From positions 1 through 43,242 of the forward strand of contig JANQLR010000309.1 in the NCBI GenBank assembly GCA_028280525.1: 43,242 nucleotides of DNA, written 5' to 3'. Shown one piece after another: positions 25,364-34,361 of this stretch (position 1 is its first letter; each line of letters begins with the position of its first letter). Position numbers and translations under genes: made by a program. Source of the stretch: Longimicrobiales bacterium (GTDB taxonomy: Bacteria; Gemmatimonadota; Gemmatimonadetes; Longimicrobiales; Gaopeijiaceae). Under the pieces are notes generated by a model. The model was given only the letters and a program-made list of their open reading frames with translations. It did not search any database and was not told the origin of the DNA.

Positions 25364-28300
25364 GTGACCCCCGTGCTTCGTCTCCGTTTCGTCGCGCTGT
25401 GCGCGCTCCTCCTCCTCTCCTCGTCCTGCGTGGACGGGGATGCGACCGGCGCAGGCGGCGAAGGCCCGGCGGGGGCCTCCGTCCTGGCCCTTCAGCCGAT
25501 CTTCCCCCCGGGGGCGGCACAGCAGCTGATCGACGCGCCGATCACGATCATCCGGGCGACGGTGGTGCGGCTCCCGAACGAGGTCGTGTCGACGCAGGAC
25601 TTCGACGTCGATCCGGACGCCGCCTCGTGGGACCTCGACATCGAGTTCACCTTTCAGCCGGGGGACGAGACGACGGTGGAGATCCGTCTGGAGCTCCTCT
25701 CGGCCGATCTGGTGGTTCAGTGGAGCGGCGTGACCGAGCCGATCCAGGTCACGGGCGCGACCCCCTCGACGCCCGCCCCCGTGGAGCTGGGGAGTGGACC
25801 TCTCAGCAACCTCTCGATCACCGCCATCCGGCTGAATCCGGTCGATCCCTTCGACGAGCAGACCACCGCTCAGCTCTCCGCCGACGTCACCGTGAACGGC
25901 GACGTCACGCCGGTCGTCACCTGGTCGTCCGCCAACCCCGCCGTGGCCACCGTCAACTCGAACGGGCTGGTGACCGGGGTTGCACCGGGGAGCGCGAGCA
26001 TCTCGGCTCAGGCCGGGACCGTGGTGGGGGCCACCACCGTGACGGTCCTCGCCGTTCCCACGCAGATCGCGATCACGCCGCCCGACGACCTCACCGTGGG
26101 CGCCCCCGGACGGGTCTTCGACTTCGCCGCCGTCGTCTCCGACCGCCGCGACGACCCCGTGCAGGGCGTCGAGGTACGCTGGTCCGTCGAGCACGACACC
26201 GAGGACGAGGTGCTCCGGCAGGTCGCTCCCGGGCGCTTCGAGGTCCTCGCGGAGGGCCCGGCCACCGTGGTCGCCGAGGTGGCGAGTCCCGCGCTCCGAG
26301 ACGAGTTCCCGCTCGCGGTGGCCTTCACCGACGCGCGGCTCGTGGTGACCCAGTCGGTCCTGCCGGTCTCCGTGCTCCCGGGCGAGGTCGCGGAGTTCAC
26401 GGTGAACGTGCGCAACGACGGTCCCGGCGTCGCCCGTGGGGTGGCCGTTGCGCACGCCTGGAATGGCGGGCTGACGCTGGAGGGTGGCCCGCCGAGCGGG
26501 TTCGAGACCACGGGGCCAACGTCCGGTCTGTGGACCGTCGGGGACCTGGCGGCAGACGAGACGGCCGAACTCACGCTGCGGTTCCGCACGCCCGCCTCCA
26601 CCGGCAACGCCTCCTACAACCACACCGCGACGGGCTCGGTTGCGGCGCCGTCGACGCTGATCCCGGGCGCGGAGACATCGACCGCATCGGCCGAGGTGGG
26701 CGTCCGGAACGTCGACCTCGAGGTCAGCGTGGCAGGCCCCGCGGCTCCGGTCGCGCCCGGCGACGAGGTGACCTTCCTCGTCACGGTTCGGAACAGGGGA
26801 TCGGACGCTGCCGAAGGGGTCCGCGTAGTGAACTTCCCCGGCAGTGGGCTCATCGATGTCCGGCTCGAGCCTCAGGGGGGGATCGGAACCGCAAGCGGGG
26901 CGACGTGGAGCGTGGGCCGCCTCGAGCCCGGCGTGGTGATCGACATGCGCGTGGCGGGTCGCATCGAACCGGGATTCCTCGGAACCGCGGTGACGAACGA
27001 TGCGGAAGTCTCGGTCGAGAACCCCTCTGCGCATGCCGACTCCAATCCCGGCAACAACCGTCGGCGTGGGAGTGCCGAGGTGAACAGCTTCGCCGACCTG
27101 GAGCTGAGGCTCGTCTCCTCCCCGACCACGGCCGAGGTGGGCGACGCCCCGCTGGCCGCCGTCTTCGAGCTGACCAATACCGGTCCGGCGCCCGCTACCG
27201 GGATCGCGCTCGGGATCGTCCCGGGCGATGCGAACGCCCTGCCGATCGTCTCGGCTTCGGCGACCGCCGGCAACGCCACCACGGTCTCCTGGACTCTGTC
27301 CCCCCTCGCCCCCGGTGCCTCTGCGCGCCTGACGCTCATCCTGGATCCGGTCGCGCCGACCGCCGGCGTGGCGACGACCCGCGTCTCGATTCAATCGCTC
27401 AACGAGTTCGATCCGAACACGACGACGCTGAACGACGCGGAGGCTCCGATCACGGTCTCCCTGCCGGAGACCGACCTGAGCGTCGACATCACCGCGAGCG
27501 ACGTCGCCCCCTTCGAGGCCGACCAGATCACCGTGACCACCACAGTCCGGAACGGTCAGACTGTGGATGGACGTTCTTCCCCGGTCGGAGACCTGGAGAT
27601 CGAGGTCCCGCTCCCCTCCGTTCCGAACAGCCTCACGCTCATTGCCGCAACCCGCACCGGGCAGGCGACGAGCGGATACGATCCGACGACCGGGCGGTGG
27701 ACCGTGGGGTCGATGCCGGCGAACGCGTCGGCCGAACTCGTCCGGACCTACGCGATCCGCGCGGGCACGGTCGGGCAGGCGCTGAACTTCCGTGCCTCGC
27801 TGCTGCGGACCTTCACCGGGGCATCCGACCCGAACTCCGCGAATGACAGCGACAACGTCACGGTCACGCCGCGCGGCGTCGACATCGACATCGACAAGGA
27901 AGTCGTGGGAGGGGACCTTCGCCCGATCGCGGGAGAGACCGTCACCTACCTGATCCGCGCGACGAACGCCGGGCAGCGGAGGGTCGAGAACATTCGGGTC
28001 GGCGAGCCGCTGGCGAGCGGGCTGACCCTCGAACGCACCTCTCTGACGGAGACGGCGGTGGAGGGGCAGAGCTTCACCTCCGGGGTCTGGACGATTGACG
28101 CGATCGAGCCGGGCGAGAGGGTCGAGCTGCGGGTCGTCACTCGCGTCGGGCGCGAGCAGGCCGATCGAGCGATCACCAATACCGCGAGCTTCCTGGGCGC
28201 GGTTCAGTCGGACGGCGACGCGAGCAACGACCGGTCCTCCGTCACGATCACGCCCCGGGCTCGTCAGGCGAATCTGACGCTCGGAGCGACCGCTTCCCCG

Positions 28301-31300
28301 CTCGATCCGGTGGAAGGGGACTCCACCGTGCTCGGCATCACGGTCGAGAACTCCGGACCGCATGAAGTGACCGATCTGGAGGTGTTCGTCCGGATCCCCA
28401 CCGGACTCTCCCTTCGCCGCTGGCCGAGTCCAGCGCTGGGTGGAGCCGAAAGCGGCGGGATCCGCTGGGTGATCGGTGACCTGGAGGCTGGCGGATCCGC
28501 CACAATCCGCCCAGTCCTGGACGTCGCCGCACGCACCGCGGGGAGCACCCTGACCCCCGTCGTCGCGATCACGAGCTTCGCCGACGCAGTGGACGACGAG
28601 TCGGACAACCGCGTCGAGGACCTCGTGATCACGCCGCGCGAGGCGCCGCGTGACGCGGTGGCCCGCGACTACACGACGCTGGGCAACACCGAGCTGGTCG
28701 GGGGCGACTTCTCTCCGTGGTCGACCTATCCGATCTACGGCGTCGGGCTGCTCGACGGGCTCGGGGACGCAGAGATCGATCCCGATCTCGTCGGCACGCA
28801 CGAGCTGGAGTACGGGACGCTGGAGGTCCAGTCGGACGGGGCCTTCTCGTACCGCCCGTACGCCGGGGTGACCGAGGCGAGGGAGACCTTTACCTACACC
28901 CTCACCAATGAAACCAGCGCCCCGGTGACGATCGACATCGAGGAGCTGGTCTGGTGGCTCGACAACGGCAGGGACCCGCTGCTCAGGGCGCCCGAGACCG
29001 CCGCGCCAGCTTCGTCGAGCGCCGGGGTCGAGCCGGTCACCGGCGGGACGACGACGGCGAGCTCCTACTACGGCAGCTTCGGGACGAGCTACGACCCCTT
29101 CGGCTCCTCGCACGACGTGGAGAACTTCGCCCCCTCCTACGCGGCGATCATCGTCCTCGGCGGGAGTGGTTCGTACGGACCGATCGAGCTGCAAGAGGGG
29201 CAGGAGCTCATCGGCAGCGGCGTCGACATCGACATCCCCGAGTACGGCAACCTCGTCCCGGCAGGGGACGCGCCGGTCTTCGCAGCGGCGGACTGCGAGG
29301 TCGCGATCCGCCTCGCGGGCGGGAACACGCTTCGCGGCCTCCGTGCCGAGGCGAACAACTCCGGAGGCTACCCTGCGATCTACGCCAACGTGAACAGCTC
29401 CGGGAGCGAGATCGACCGGGTTCACGTCTCGGGCAACGAGTCGCCCCTGATCGAGATCACCAACTCGAGCGGGACCTTCGACTTCTTCCAGCTGGAGATC
29501 GACGGGGGGCCGGGAGGGATCCGCATCCAGGGCGGCGACGCCAACTACAACGTCGACATCGCGTCGTGGACGCAGCCCACCGGGAGCAGCTGGGCGCTCT
29601 CGTTGGAGAACACCGACGGCGACTTCGAGATGAGCGGCGCCGCGGTGGACTGGCAGGGCGGCGGCATCTACGCCTTCAACAACGACGGCACCCTGGTCGC
29701 GGTCCGGAACCGGATCGTGCACCGGAGTTCGGATGGCGGCCCGCTCTACCTCGACTCGAACTCCGCCCACATCGTGATCGAGGAGATCGACTCGGAGTCG
29801 ACCGGATCCGGCGTCTGGATCTACAACAACGTGGAGATCGACCTGAACTCCGTCCGCTACGTGGGCGAGGAGTACGCCACCTTCCTGGTCGATGACACCT
29901 ACCTCGACGCGAACTTCGTCGACCTGCAGTACTCCGCTCTGGGCGACGACTACTTCGGGGACGCGATCCGGATGACCGACCTCTACGACGGCACGGACAT
30001 CCGCATCGAGCGCGCCGACATCCTCGCCTACGGCGGCGACGCCCTCTTCATGAGCGGGCTCGACGAGGCGGGGCTTCGCGCGTCGCCAGCGCTCTCCAGC
30101 GCTGCGGCCACGGTGCGAGACCGTCGGGAGCCCTCCGAGATCGGCGGACGCGACGCCGTCTACCTCGCGACCGGGGCGCCGCGCCGGACGGCACGCGCGA
30201 ACGCGGACACCCCCGCCATCATCTCCTCGGTCTTCACCACGCCCGACGTCGTCCTGACCATCCCCGACCCGACGCAGACCAACCTCACCTCGGTGGGCGG
30301 CGGCGGCTACTCCGGATCACCCCTCGTCCTCGAGCGGCTGGAGATGGACGTGTCGCTGGGCACGGTCGACGGGGAGGACATTCACTCCGGGCTGCAGCTC
30401 CACTACGTGACCGGGTCGATCTCGATCGACGACTTCGACGCCTCGGACCTCACCGGAGGCGCGGTCCTGATCACCGGCGGAGACCCGGACGTGGACATCG
30501 ACGTCCGGGACGGGTCGGTGGAGGCGACGAACTCCTGGCTCGCGCGCATCCGCTACACGGGCTCCGCGGACATCGACTTCACCGGGGGCGCGATGCGCTC
30601 CAACGGCGGCTACGGGATCGAGCTGACGGACAACGACGAGTCCACGATCACCTTCGACGTCCCCCTCGACATCCGACCCACCGACTACGCCGTCGGACTG
30701 AACGCCACCGGAGGCGGCACCCTCGAGATTCTCGGCTCCAGCAACGTGATCGAGACGCGCTTCGCCGAGGCGGTGATCATGAACGGCGTCGAGGTCGGGG
30801 AAAACGGCGTCACCTTCGCGCGGGTGGCCGTCGAGGGCGACGGATTCTACCCCGACGGAGGGATCCAGCTGACCAACACCGGCACGCGGGGCACCTTCAG
30901 CGTCACCCCGACGACGGCGGGGATCGGGGCCGGGGGCGTCTTCACGTCGATGGGGGCGGGTCGCGGGATCGTCCTCGACAACGTCCACGGCGCCTCCTTC
31001 GAGGACATGGACATCGAGGGCGGGCCCGCGCTCCGGGTGACCGGCGGATCGAGCGACCTCGCCTTCCGTTCGATGATCCTCCGGGACGGCTACTTCGGTC
31101 CGGCGGTCGATCTCGACGGCATCGACGGCTCCGTGGTCTTCGACGACGTCGACTTCTACGGGAACGACGGTGCGATCGACGTGGCCGTCTACTCCGGGGC
31201 CGACGCACACCTCGAGGGTCGCGACCTGGAGATCAACGGCGGGGACCTCGAGATCAACACCTACTCGAGCGCGGTCCTCCGGACGGAGCTCTCGGGCGTG

Positions 31301-32359
31301 CGGCCGAGCTCCATCAGCGGCACCGCCATCCGCGTGGACGTCCAGGGCACCTCCACGCACGACTTCTCCCTGCGCGACTCCGACTTCGGGTCCGGGCTGG
31401 CGAACGGCGTCGACCTCCTCGGTGGACCGTCCGGATCCCGTCTCTTCTTCGATGTTCGAAACGTCGAAATGGCCGGTCTGACGGGTCGGGGCGTGACGAT
31501 CCACGACGAGGGCGGGACGGTCGAGGGCGTCCTCTTCGACAACGACATCTCCTCGACGGACGAGGGGATCCGAGCCTTCGGCGACGGGGTCGGGTCGGGA
31601 TTCACCGGGACCGCCGCCCTCTGGCTCCAGGGGAACCAGGTCTTCTCGAGCACCGAGCCGGCCGTCCTCATCACGATGGAGGGAGGCACACCGTCCACCG
31701 CGACCGGAACGGCCAGCGTCACCATCGTGGGCAACCAGTTCGAGGGCGAGTACGGCGCGCTCGACCTTCGCAACTCGCACTCGGCCACGCTCTGCCTGAA
31801 CGTCGGGGGCAACGTCATGAGCGGGGGCGAGATCGAGGCCGGGTACTTCGACTTCAACTCCGGCACCACGCGGATCGAGCGACTCGGCGGGGGCTCCGGG
31901 AGCGAGTGGAGTTCCACGACGATCCGGGATCACTTCCTGAGCGAAGACGCCTCCGTCTCCCCGGACTGGAGCGGCATCGGGGTGGGCGACGGGGTCGCGC
32001 ACGGGAGCTGCGCCACACCGACTACCGACCCCTTCGAGCTCGGCAACCTCCCGCCGGTGGTCATCCCGGCGGCGTTCGGGGTCGACTCGAGCGAGTCGAG
32101 TGTTCCTCTGACCGTGTACGCGGTCGACCGGGACGACGCCTCTCTCCTCTTCGGCGCCGGAACGCTCACCACGCCGGACGTGATCACCGTCGATACGACG
32201 GCGGTCAGCAACCTCTCCCTCGGCGCGAAGTCGGTCTCCTTCGACTTCAACGCGACGCTGAACCCGATCGGTCTCTACAAGCTCGAGATCACCGCGACGG
32301 ATGGGAGCGGCGCAGACGACACCGCCGAGGCGAGGATGCAGGTCTCCGACACGGACTGA
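25364..32359 (+). CDS. Giant lipoprotein: Big2-like, six DUF11-like repeats, right-handed beta-helix
   Basis: 2331 residues from a GTG at 25364 (a second GTG at 25373 is equally possible). The signal ends in lipobox SSSC (Cys about 22). Domains in order: an unassigned beta-rich part (25-145); a Big2-like immunoglobulin domain at about 147-229 (TWSSANPAVATVNSNGLVTGVAPGSASI); a second beta domain (230-320); and six DUF11-like repeats of about 125 residues starting near 324, 449, 575, 701, 836 and 964, each with a VEFTVTVRNDGP-like core and a T-x-S-G-x-W-x-V-G-x-L motif. A cadherin/VCBS-like domain follows (about 1107-1190), then about 930 residues of right-handed parallel beta-helix (about 1245-2180). 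A final Ig-like domain ends the protein (2228-2331). The helix is interrupted at about 1573-1625 by an Arg/Ala-rich insert. Probably surface-exposed; adhesion or glycan binding is inference. It stands alone as a single-gene plus-strand unit. Confidence 0.88.
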   Translation: MTPVLRLRFVALCALLLLSSSCVDGDATGAGGEGPAGASVLALQPIFPPGAAQQLIDAPITIIRATVVRLPNEVVSTQDFDVDPDAASWDLDIEFTFQPGDETTVEIRLELLSADLVVQWSGVTEPIQVTGATPSTPAPVELGSGPLSNLSITAIRLNPVDPFDEQTTAQLSADVTVNGDVTPVVTWSSANPAVATVNSNGLVTGVAPGSASISAQAGTVVGATTVTVLAVPTQIAITPPDDLTVGAPGRVFDFAAVVSDRRDDPVQGVEVRWSVEHDTEDEVLRQVAPGRFEVLAEGPATVVAEVASPALRDEFPLAVAFTDARLVVTQSVLPVSVLPGEVAEFTVNVRNDGPGVARGVAVAHAWNGGLTLEGGPPSGFETTGPTSGLWTVGDLAADETAELTLRFRTPASTGNASYNHTATGSVAAPSTLIPGAETSTASAEVGVRNVDLEVSVAGPAAPVAPGDEVTFLVTVRNRGSDAAEGVRVVNFPGSGLIDVRLEPQGGIGTASGATWSVGRLEPGVVIDMRVAGRIEPGFLGTAVTNDAEVSVENPSAHADSNPGNNRRRGSAEVNSFADLELRLVSSPTTAEVGDAPLAAVFELTNTGPAPATGIALGIVPGDANALPIVSASATAGNATTVSWTLSPLAPGASARLTLILDPVAPTAGVATTRVSIQSLNEFDPNTTTLNDAEAPITVSLPETDLSVDITASDVAPFEADQITVTTTVRNGQTVDGRSSPVGDLEIEVPLPSVPNSLTLIAATRTGQATSGYDPTTGRWTVGSMPANASAELVRTYAIRAGTVGQALNFRASLLRTFTGASDPNSANDSDNVTVTPRGVDIDIDKEVVGGDLRPIAGETVTYLIRATNAGQRRVENIRVGEPLASGLTLERTSLTETAVEGQSFTSGVWTIDAIEPGERVELRVVTRVGREQADRAITNTASFLGAVQSDGDASNDRSSVTITPRARQANLTLGATASPLDPVEGDSTVLGITVENSGPHEVTDLEVFVRIPTGLSLRRWPSPALGGAESGGIRWVIGDLEAGGSATIRPVLDVAARTAGSTLTPVVAITSFADAVDDESDNRVEDLVITPREAPRDAVARDYTTLGNTELVGGDFSPWSTYPIYGVGLLDGLGDAEIDPDLVGTHELEYGTLEVQSDGAFSYRPYAGVTEARETFTYTLTNETSAPVTIDIEELVWWLDNGRDPLLRAPETAAPASSSAGVEPVTGGTTTASSYYGSFGTSYDPFGSSHDVENFAPSYAAIIVLGGSGSYGPIELQEGQELIGSGVDIDIPEYGNLVPAGDAPVFAAADCEVAIRLAGGNTLRGLRAEANNSGGYPAIYANVNSSGSEIDRVHVSGNESPLIEITNSSGTFDFFQLEIDGGPGGIRIQGGDANYNVDIASWTQPTGSSWALSLENTDGDFEMSGAAVDWQGGGIYAFNNDGTLVAVRNRIVHRSSDGGPLYLDSNSAHIVIEEIDSESTGSGVWIYNNVEIDLNSVRYVGEEYATFLVDDTYLDANFVDLQYSALGDDYFGDAIRMTDLYDGTDIRIERADILAYGGDALFMSGLDEAGLRASPALSSAAATVRDRREPSEIGGRDAVYLATGAPRRTARANADTPAIISSVFTTPDVVLTIPDPTQTNLTSVGGGGYSGSPLVLERLEMDVSLGTVDGEDIHSGLQLHYVTGSISIDDFDASDLTGGAVLITGGDPDVDIDVRDGSVEATNSWLARIRYTGSADIDFTGGAMRSNGGYGIELTDNDESTITFDVPLDIRPTDYAVGLNATGGGTLEILGSSNVIETRFAEAVIMNGVEVGENGVTFARVAVEGDGFYPDGGIQLTNTGTRGTFSVTPTTAGIGAGGVFTSMGAGRGIVLDNVHGASFEDMDIEGGPALRVTGGSSDLAFRSMILRDGYFGPAVDLDGIDGSVVFDDVDFYGNDGAIDVAVYSGADAHLEGRDLEINGGDLEINTYSSAVLRTELSGVRPSSISGTAIRVDVQGTSTHDFSLRDSDFGSGLANGVDLLGGPSGSRLFFDVRNVEMAGLTGRGVTIHDEGGTVEGVLFDNDISSTDEGIRAFGDGVGSGFTGTAALWLQGNQVFSSTEPAVLITMEGGTPSTATGTASVTIVGNQFEGEYGALDLRNSHSATLCLNVGGNVMSGGEIEAGYFDFNSGTTRIERLGGGSGSEWSSTTIRDHFLSEDASVSPDWSGIGVGDGVAHGSCATPTTDPFELGNLPPVVIPAAFGVDSSESSVPLTVYAVDRDDASLLFGAGTLTTPDVITVDTTAVSNLSLGAKSVSFDFNATLNPIGLYKLEITATDGSGADDTAEARMQVSDTD

Positions 32360-32409
32360 TTCCGGGCCCGGGCGTCAAGCAGCGCTCCAGGGGGGAGGTC
32401 GGGAGCAGG

Positions 32410-33078
32410 TCACTCCCCCTCCCTCCCCAGCGCCCGCCACCCGTCGCGCGCCACGACGATGTGGTCGAGGAGGGGGATGCCCAGGATCGCCCCCGCCTCC
32501 CTCAGCTGGCGCGTGACCGCCCGGTCCTCCGCCGAGGGCGTCGGGTCCCCGCTCGGGTGGTTGTGCACGACGAGGATCGCCGCGGCGCCCGCCTCGACGG
32601 CCGGTCGAAAGACCTCACGCGGGTGAATCAGCGAGGCGTCGAGGATCCCCCGGGTGATCTGACGTTCGTCGAGGATCCGGTGCTGTCGGTCGAGGAGGAG
32701 GAGGTGAAACTCCTCCTGATCGAGGTCCGCGAGGCGCGGCTGCATCCGCGCGGCAACCTCCGCCGGCCCCGTGATGCGCAACGCCGCCCGTCCGCCCGCG
32801 GCCGCCGCCCGCCGGCCCAGCTCGAAGGCGGCAACCAGTCGGGCCGCCAGGGCGCGCCCGAGCCCCGGAACTCCGGAGAGGGCGTCCGCGGAGCGGCGGG
32901 CGAGGAGGGCGAGGCCGGCGGTCCCTGCCGTCCGAAGCAGCCCCTCGGCGATCTCCGGCGCCGGGCGGCCCCGCGTGCCGGAGCCGACCAGGAGGATCAG
33001 CAGCTCACGGTCCGAGAGGGCGGCGGCACCGAGTCTGCGGAGGCGTTCTCGGGGACGGTCGTGGGTCGAGAGGGACAT
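32410..33078 (-). CDS. radC: RadC family JAB1/MPN-domain protein
   Basis: 222 residues. A helix-hairpin-helix-like N-terminal part (LSGVPGLGRALAARLVAAFELGRR, about 67-90) precedes the JAMM/MPN metalloprotease-like domain. The metal-binding motif HNHPSGDPTPSAED has His172, His174 and Asp185. Despite its name the family's role in DNA repair is not established and its activity is unclear. The reading is intact and of normal length. It converges with the giant lipoprotein gene across 50 bp in which I see no convincing terminator. Confidence 0.94.
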   Translation of the reverse strand: MSLSTHDRPRERLRRLGAAALSDRELLILLVGSGTRGRPAPEIAEGLLRTAGTAGLALLARRSADALSGVPGLGRALAARLVAAFELGRRAAAAGGRAALRITGPAEVAARMQPRLADLDQEEFHLLLLDRQHRILDERQITRGILDASLIHPREVFRPAVEAGAAAILVVHNHPSGDPTPSAEDRAVTRQLREAGAILGIPLLDHIVVARDGWRALGREGE

Positions 33079-33119
33079 GCCCGAAGGGTCGGGCGAGCCG
33101 CGGGGCGGAGCGATGCCGG

Positions 33120-33144
33120 GACGGGCCGCGATCGCGGCCCCGTC
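33120..33144. repeat. GC-rich palindrome between TPR lipoprotein gene and radC
   Basis: GGCCGCGATCGCGGCC at 33124-33139 is a perfect 16-bp palindrome. It extends to 33120-33144 with a one-base bulge (GACG against CGTC). It sits 28 nt after the TPR lipoprotein stop and 42 nt before the radC ATG. It could be a terminator-like hairpin without a T-tract or a protein-binding site; its core contains GCGATCGC. Confidence 0.5.
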
Positions 33145-33171
33145 GGGCGGTGGTGGGGAGCCCGAACTCCC

Positions 33172-34233
33172 TCAGCCGCATCCACCCGCTCTCCGGAAGC
33201 CCTCGAGCCCGCGCCCGAAGCGGATCTCGTCGAAGCGGGCCTGCGCCCGGGTGACGAGCGGACCGGTCCCGCCCGGCTCGGCGTAGCGGACCTGCGCGAA
33301 GGACTCCATCGCGCCGTTGCACTCCCCCAGGAGGGCGAGGATCTCGCCGCGCTCGAACCAGGCCTGGCCCTGGATGTTGCGAGGCTCGCCGACCTCGATC
33401 GTGCGGTCGACGGCGGCGAGCGCGGCCTCGAAGGGCTCCCGTGCCTCGAGCGGGAGTTCGCGCGGTTGTGAGCTCCGGCGAGGGTCGCGGCGCCGATCCC
33501 GATCCCCGAAGATGCCGGGCGCCCGGGTGATGGAGGGTCGCGACTCGGGACTCCCCAGCGCCTCCTCCCCCTCGGCCCGAAGTCGACGCGCGAGCTGGAA
33601 GGAGCAGTTGCCGATGTACCAGTCCACCTCACTCCGCTGACTCCGCGAGGCGCGGCCACGGAACTGCTCGAAGAAGACGAGTGCGCGCTGGCAGTCGCCG
33701 ATCTCCTCGTGCGCCTGGCCGATCTCGAAGACGACCGCCGGGAGGGTGTCGGAGCCGGCAACGAGGGCCCGCTGATAGAGGGGAAGCGCCCGCCCGTACT
33801 CGCCGTTCGTGAAGTAGTGGCGTGCGAGGGGGAGCGCCATGTCGCCCAGGCCGAGCGCCGGTTCGAACTCGAGCGCGTTCGACACCGCCGACGCCATCTC
33901 GAAGCCCTTCCCGTCCTCGCGCGCCCGGCGCGCCAGCCGCATCAGGTCGGCGACCGCCTGCGTCGACAGCTCCGGCTCCAGCCGGACCGCTCGCCGGTAG
34001 AAGTCGGACGACTCGTCGACTCGGCCGAGGGCGCCGTACGTGTGCGCGATGCGGGCGATCACCTCCGCGGACTCGTCGCCCTCGCGCATCGCGAGGCGGT
34101 ACTCGGCGAGGGCCTCCTCGAGCGAGTCGGCCGCGAAGGCCACGTCGCCGCGCAGGATCGCGGTGTCCTCGGTCGCGGGGCCGCAGGCCGCCGCGAAGAG
34201 GAGGAGTCCGGGAAGGAGGGCGCGCGCCATCAT
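33172..34233 (-). CDS. TPR-repeat lipoprotein
   Basis: 353 residues from the first of two adjacent ATG codons at 34233. The start was chosen because a lipoprotein signal follows at once (ALLPGLLLFAAAC, Cys about 17). TPR units span about 28-215 (EEALAEYRLAMREGDESAEVIARIAHTYGALGRVDES; YGRALPLYQRALVAGS; CQRALVFFEQFRG). An Arg/Pro-rich low-complexity stretch lies at about 237-263 (DRDRRRDPRRSSQPRELP) and another TPR-like part follows to the end (WFERGEILALLGECNGAMESFAQV). No enzyme motif is visible. It is probably a membrane-anchored interaction protein; partner unknown. It lies between the aminotransferase gene (128 bp upstream) and radC. Confidence 0.85.
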   Translation of the reverse strand: MMARALLPGLLLFAAACGPATEDTAILRGDVAFAADSLEEALAEYRLAMREGDESAEVIARIAHTYGALGRVDESSDFYRRAVRLEPELSTQAVADLMRLARRAREDGKGFEMASAVSNALEFEPALGLGDMALPLARHYFTNGEYGRALPLYQRALVAGSDTLPAVVFEIGQAHEEIGDCQRALVFFEQFRGRASRSQRSEVDWYIGNCSFQLARRLRAEGEEALGSPESRPSITRAPGIFGDRDRRRDPRRSSQPRELPLEAREPFEAALAAVDRTIEVGEPRNIQGQAWFERGEILALLGECNGAMESFAQVRYAEPGGTGPLVTRAQARFDEIRFGRGLEGFRRAGGCG

Positions 34234-34361
34234 GCCCGGACGTGGTGCAAACCGCGTGCCGGATGGGGAGTCCGCCCGCTCCCCGCTCGGCCGGGGCCCC
34301 ACCGGAGGACTCCCTCGCCGGTCACACCCGACCCCGGTCGACCCGCCCACCGCACCTGCCG

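Noticed and set aside
25331-29770. A 1479-codon minus-strand frame antisense to the giant lipoprotein
   Set aside because: No domain or signal is visible and the composition is that of an antisense shadow. The plus-strand frame gives clear repeats.
32360-32409. G-rich and C-rich arms between the giant lipoprotein gene and radC as a bidirectional terminator
   Set aside because: The arms pair only imperfectly and there is no T-tract on either strand.
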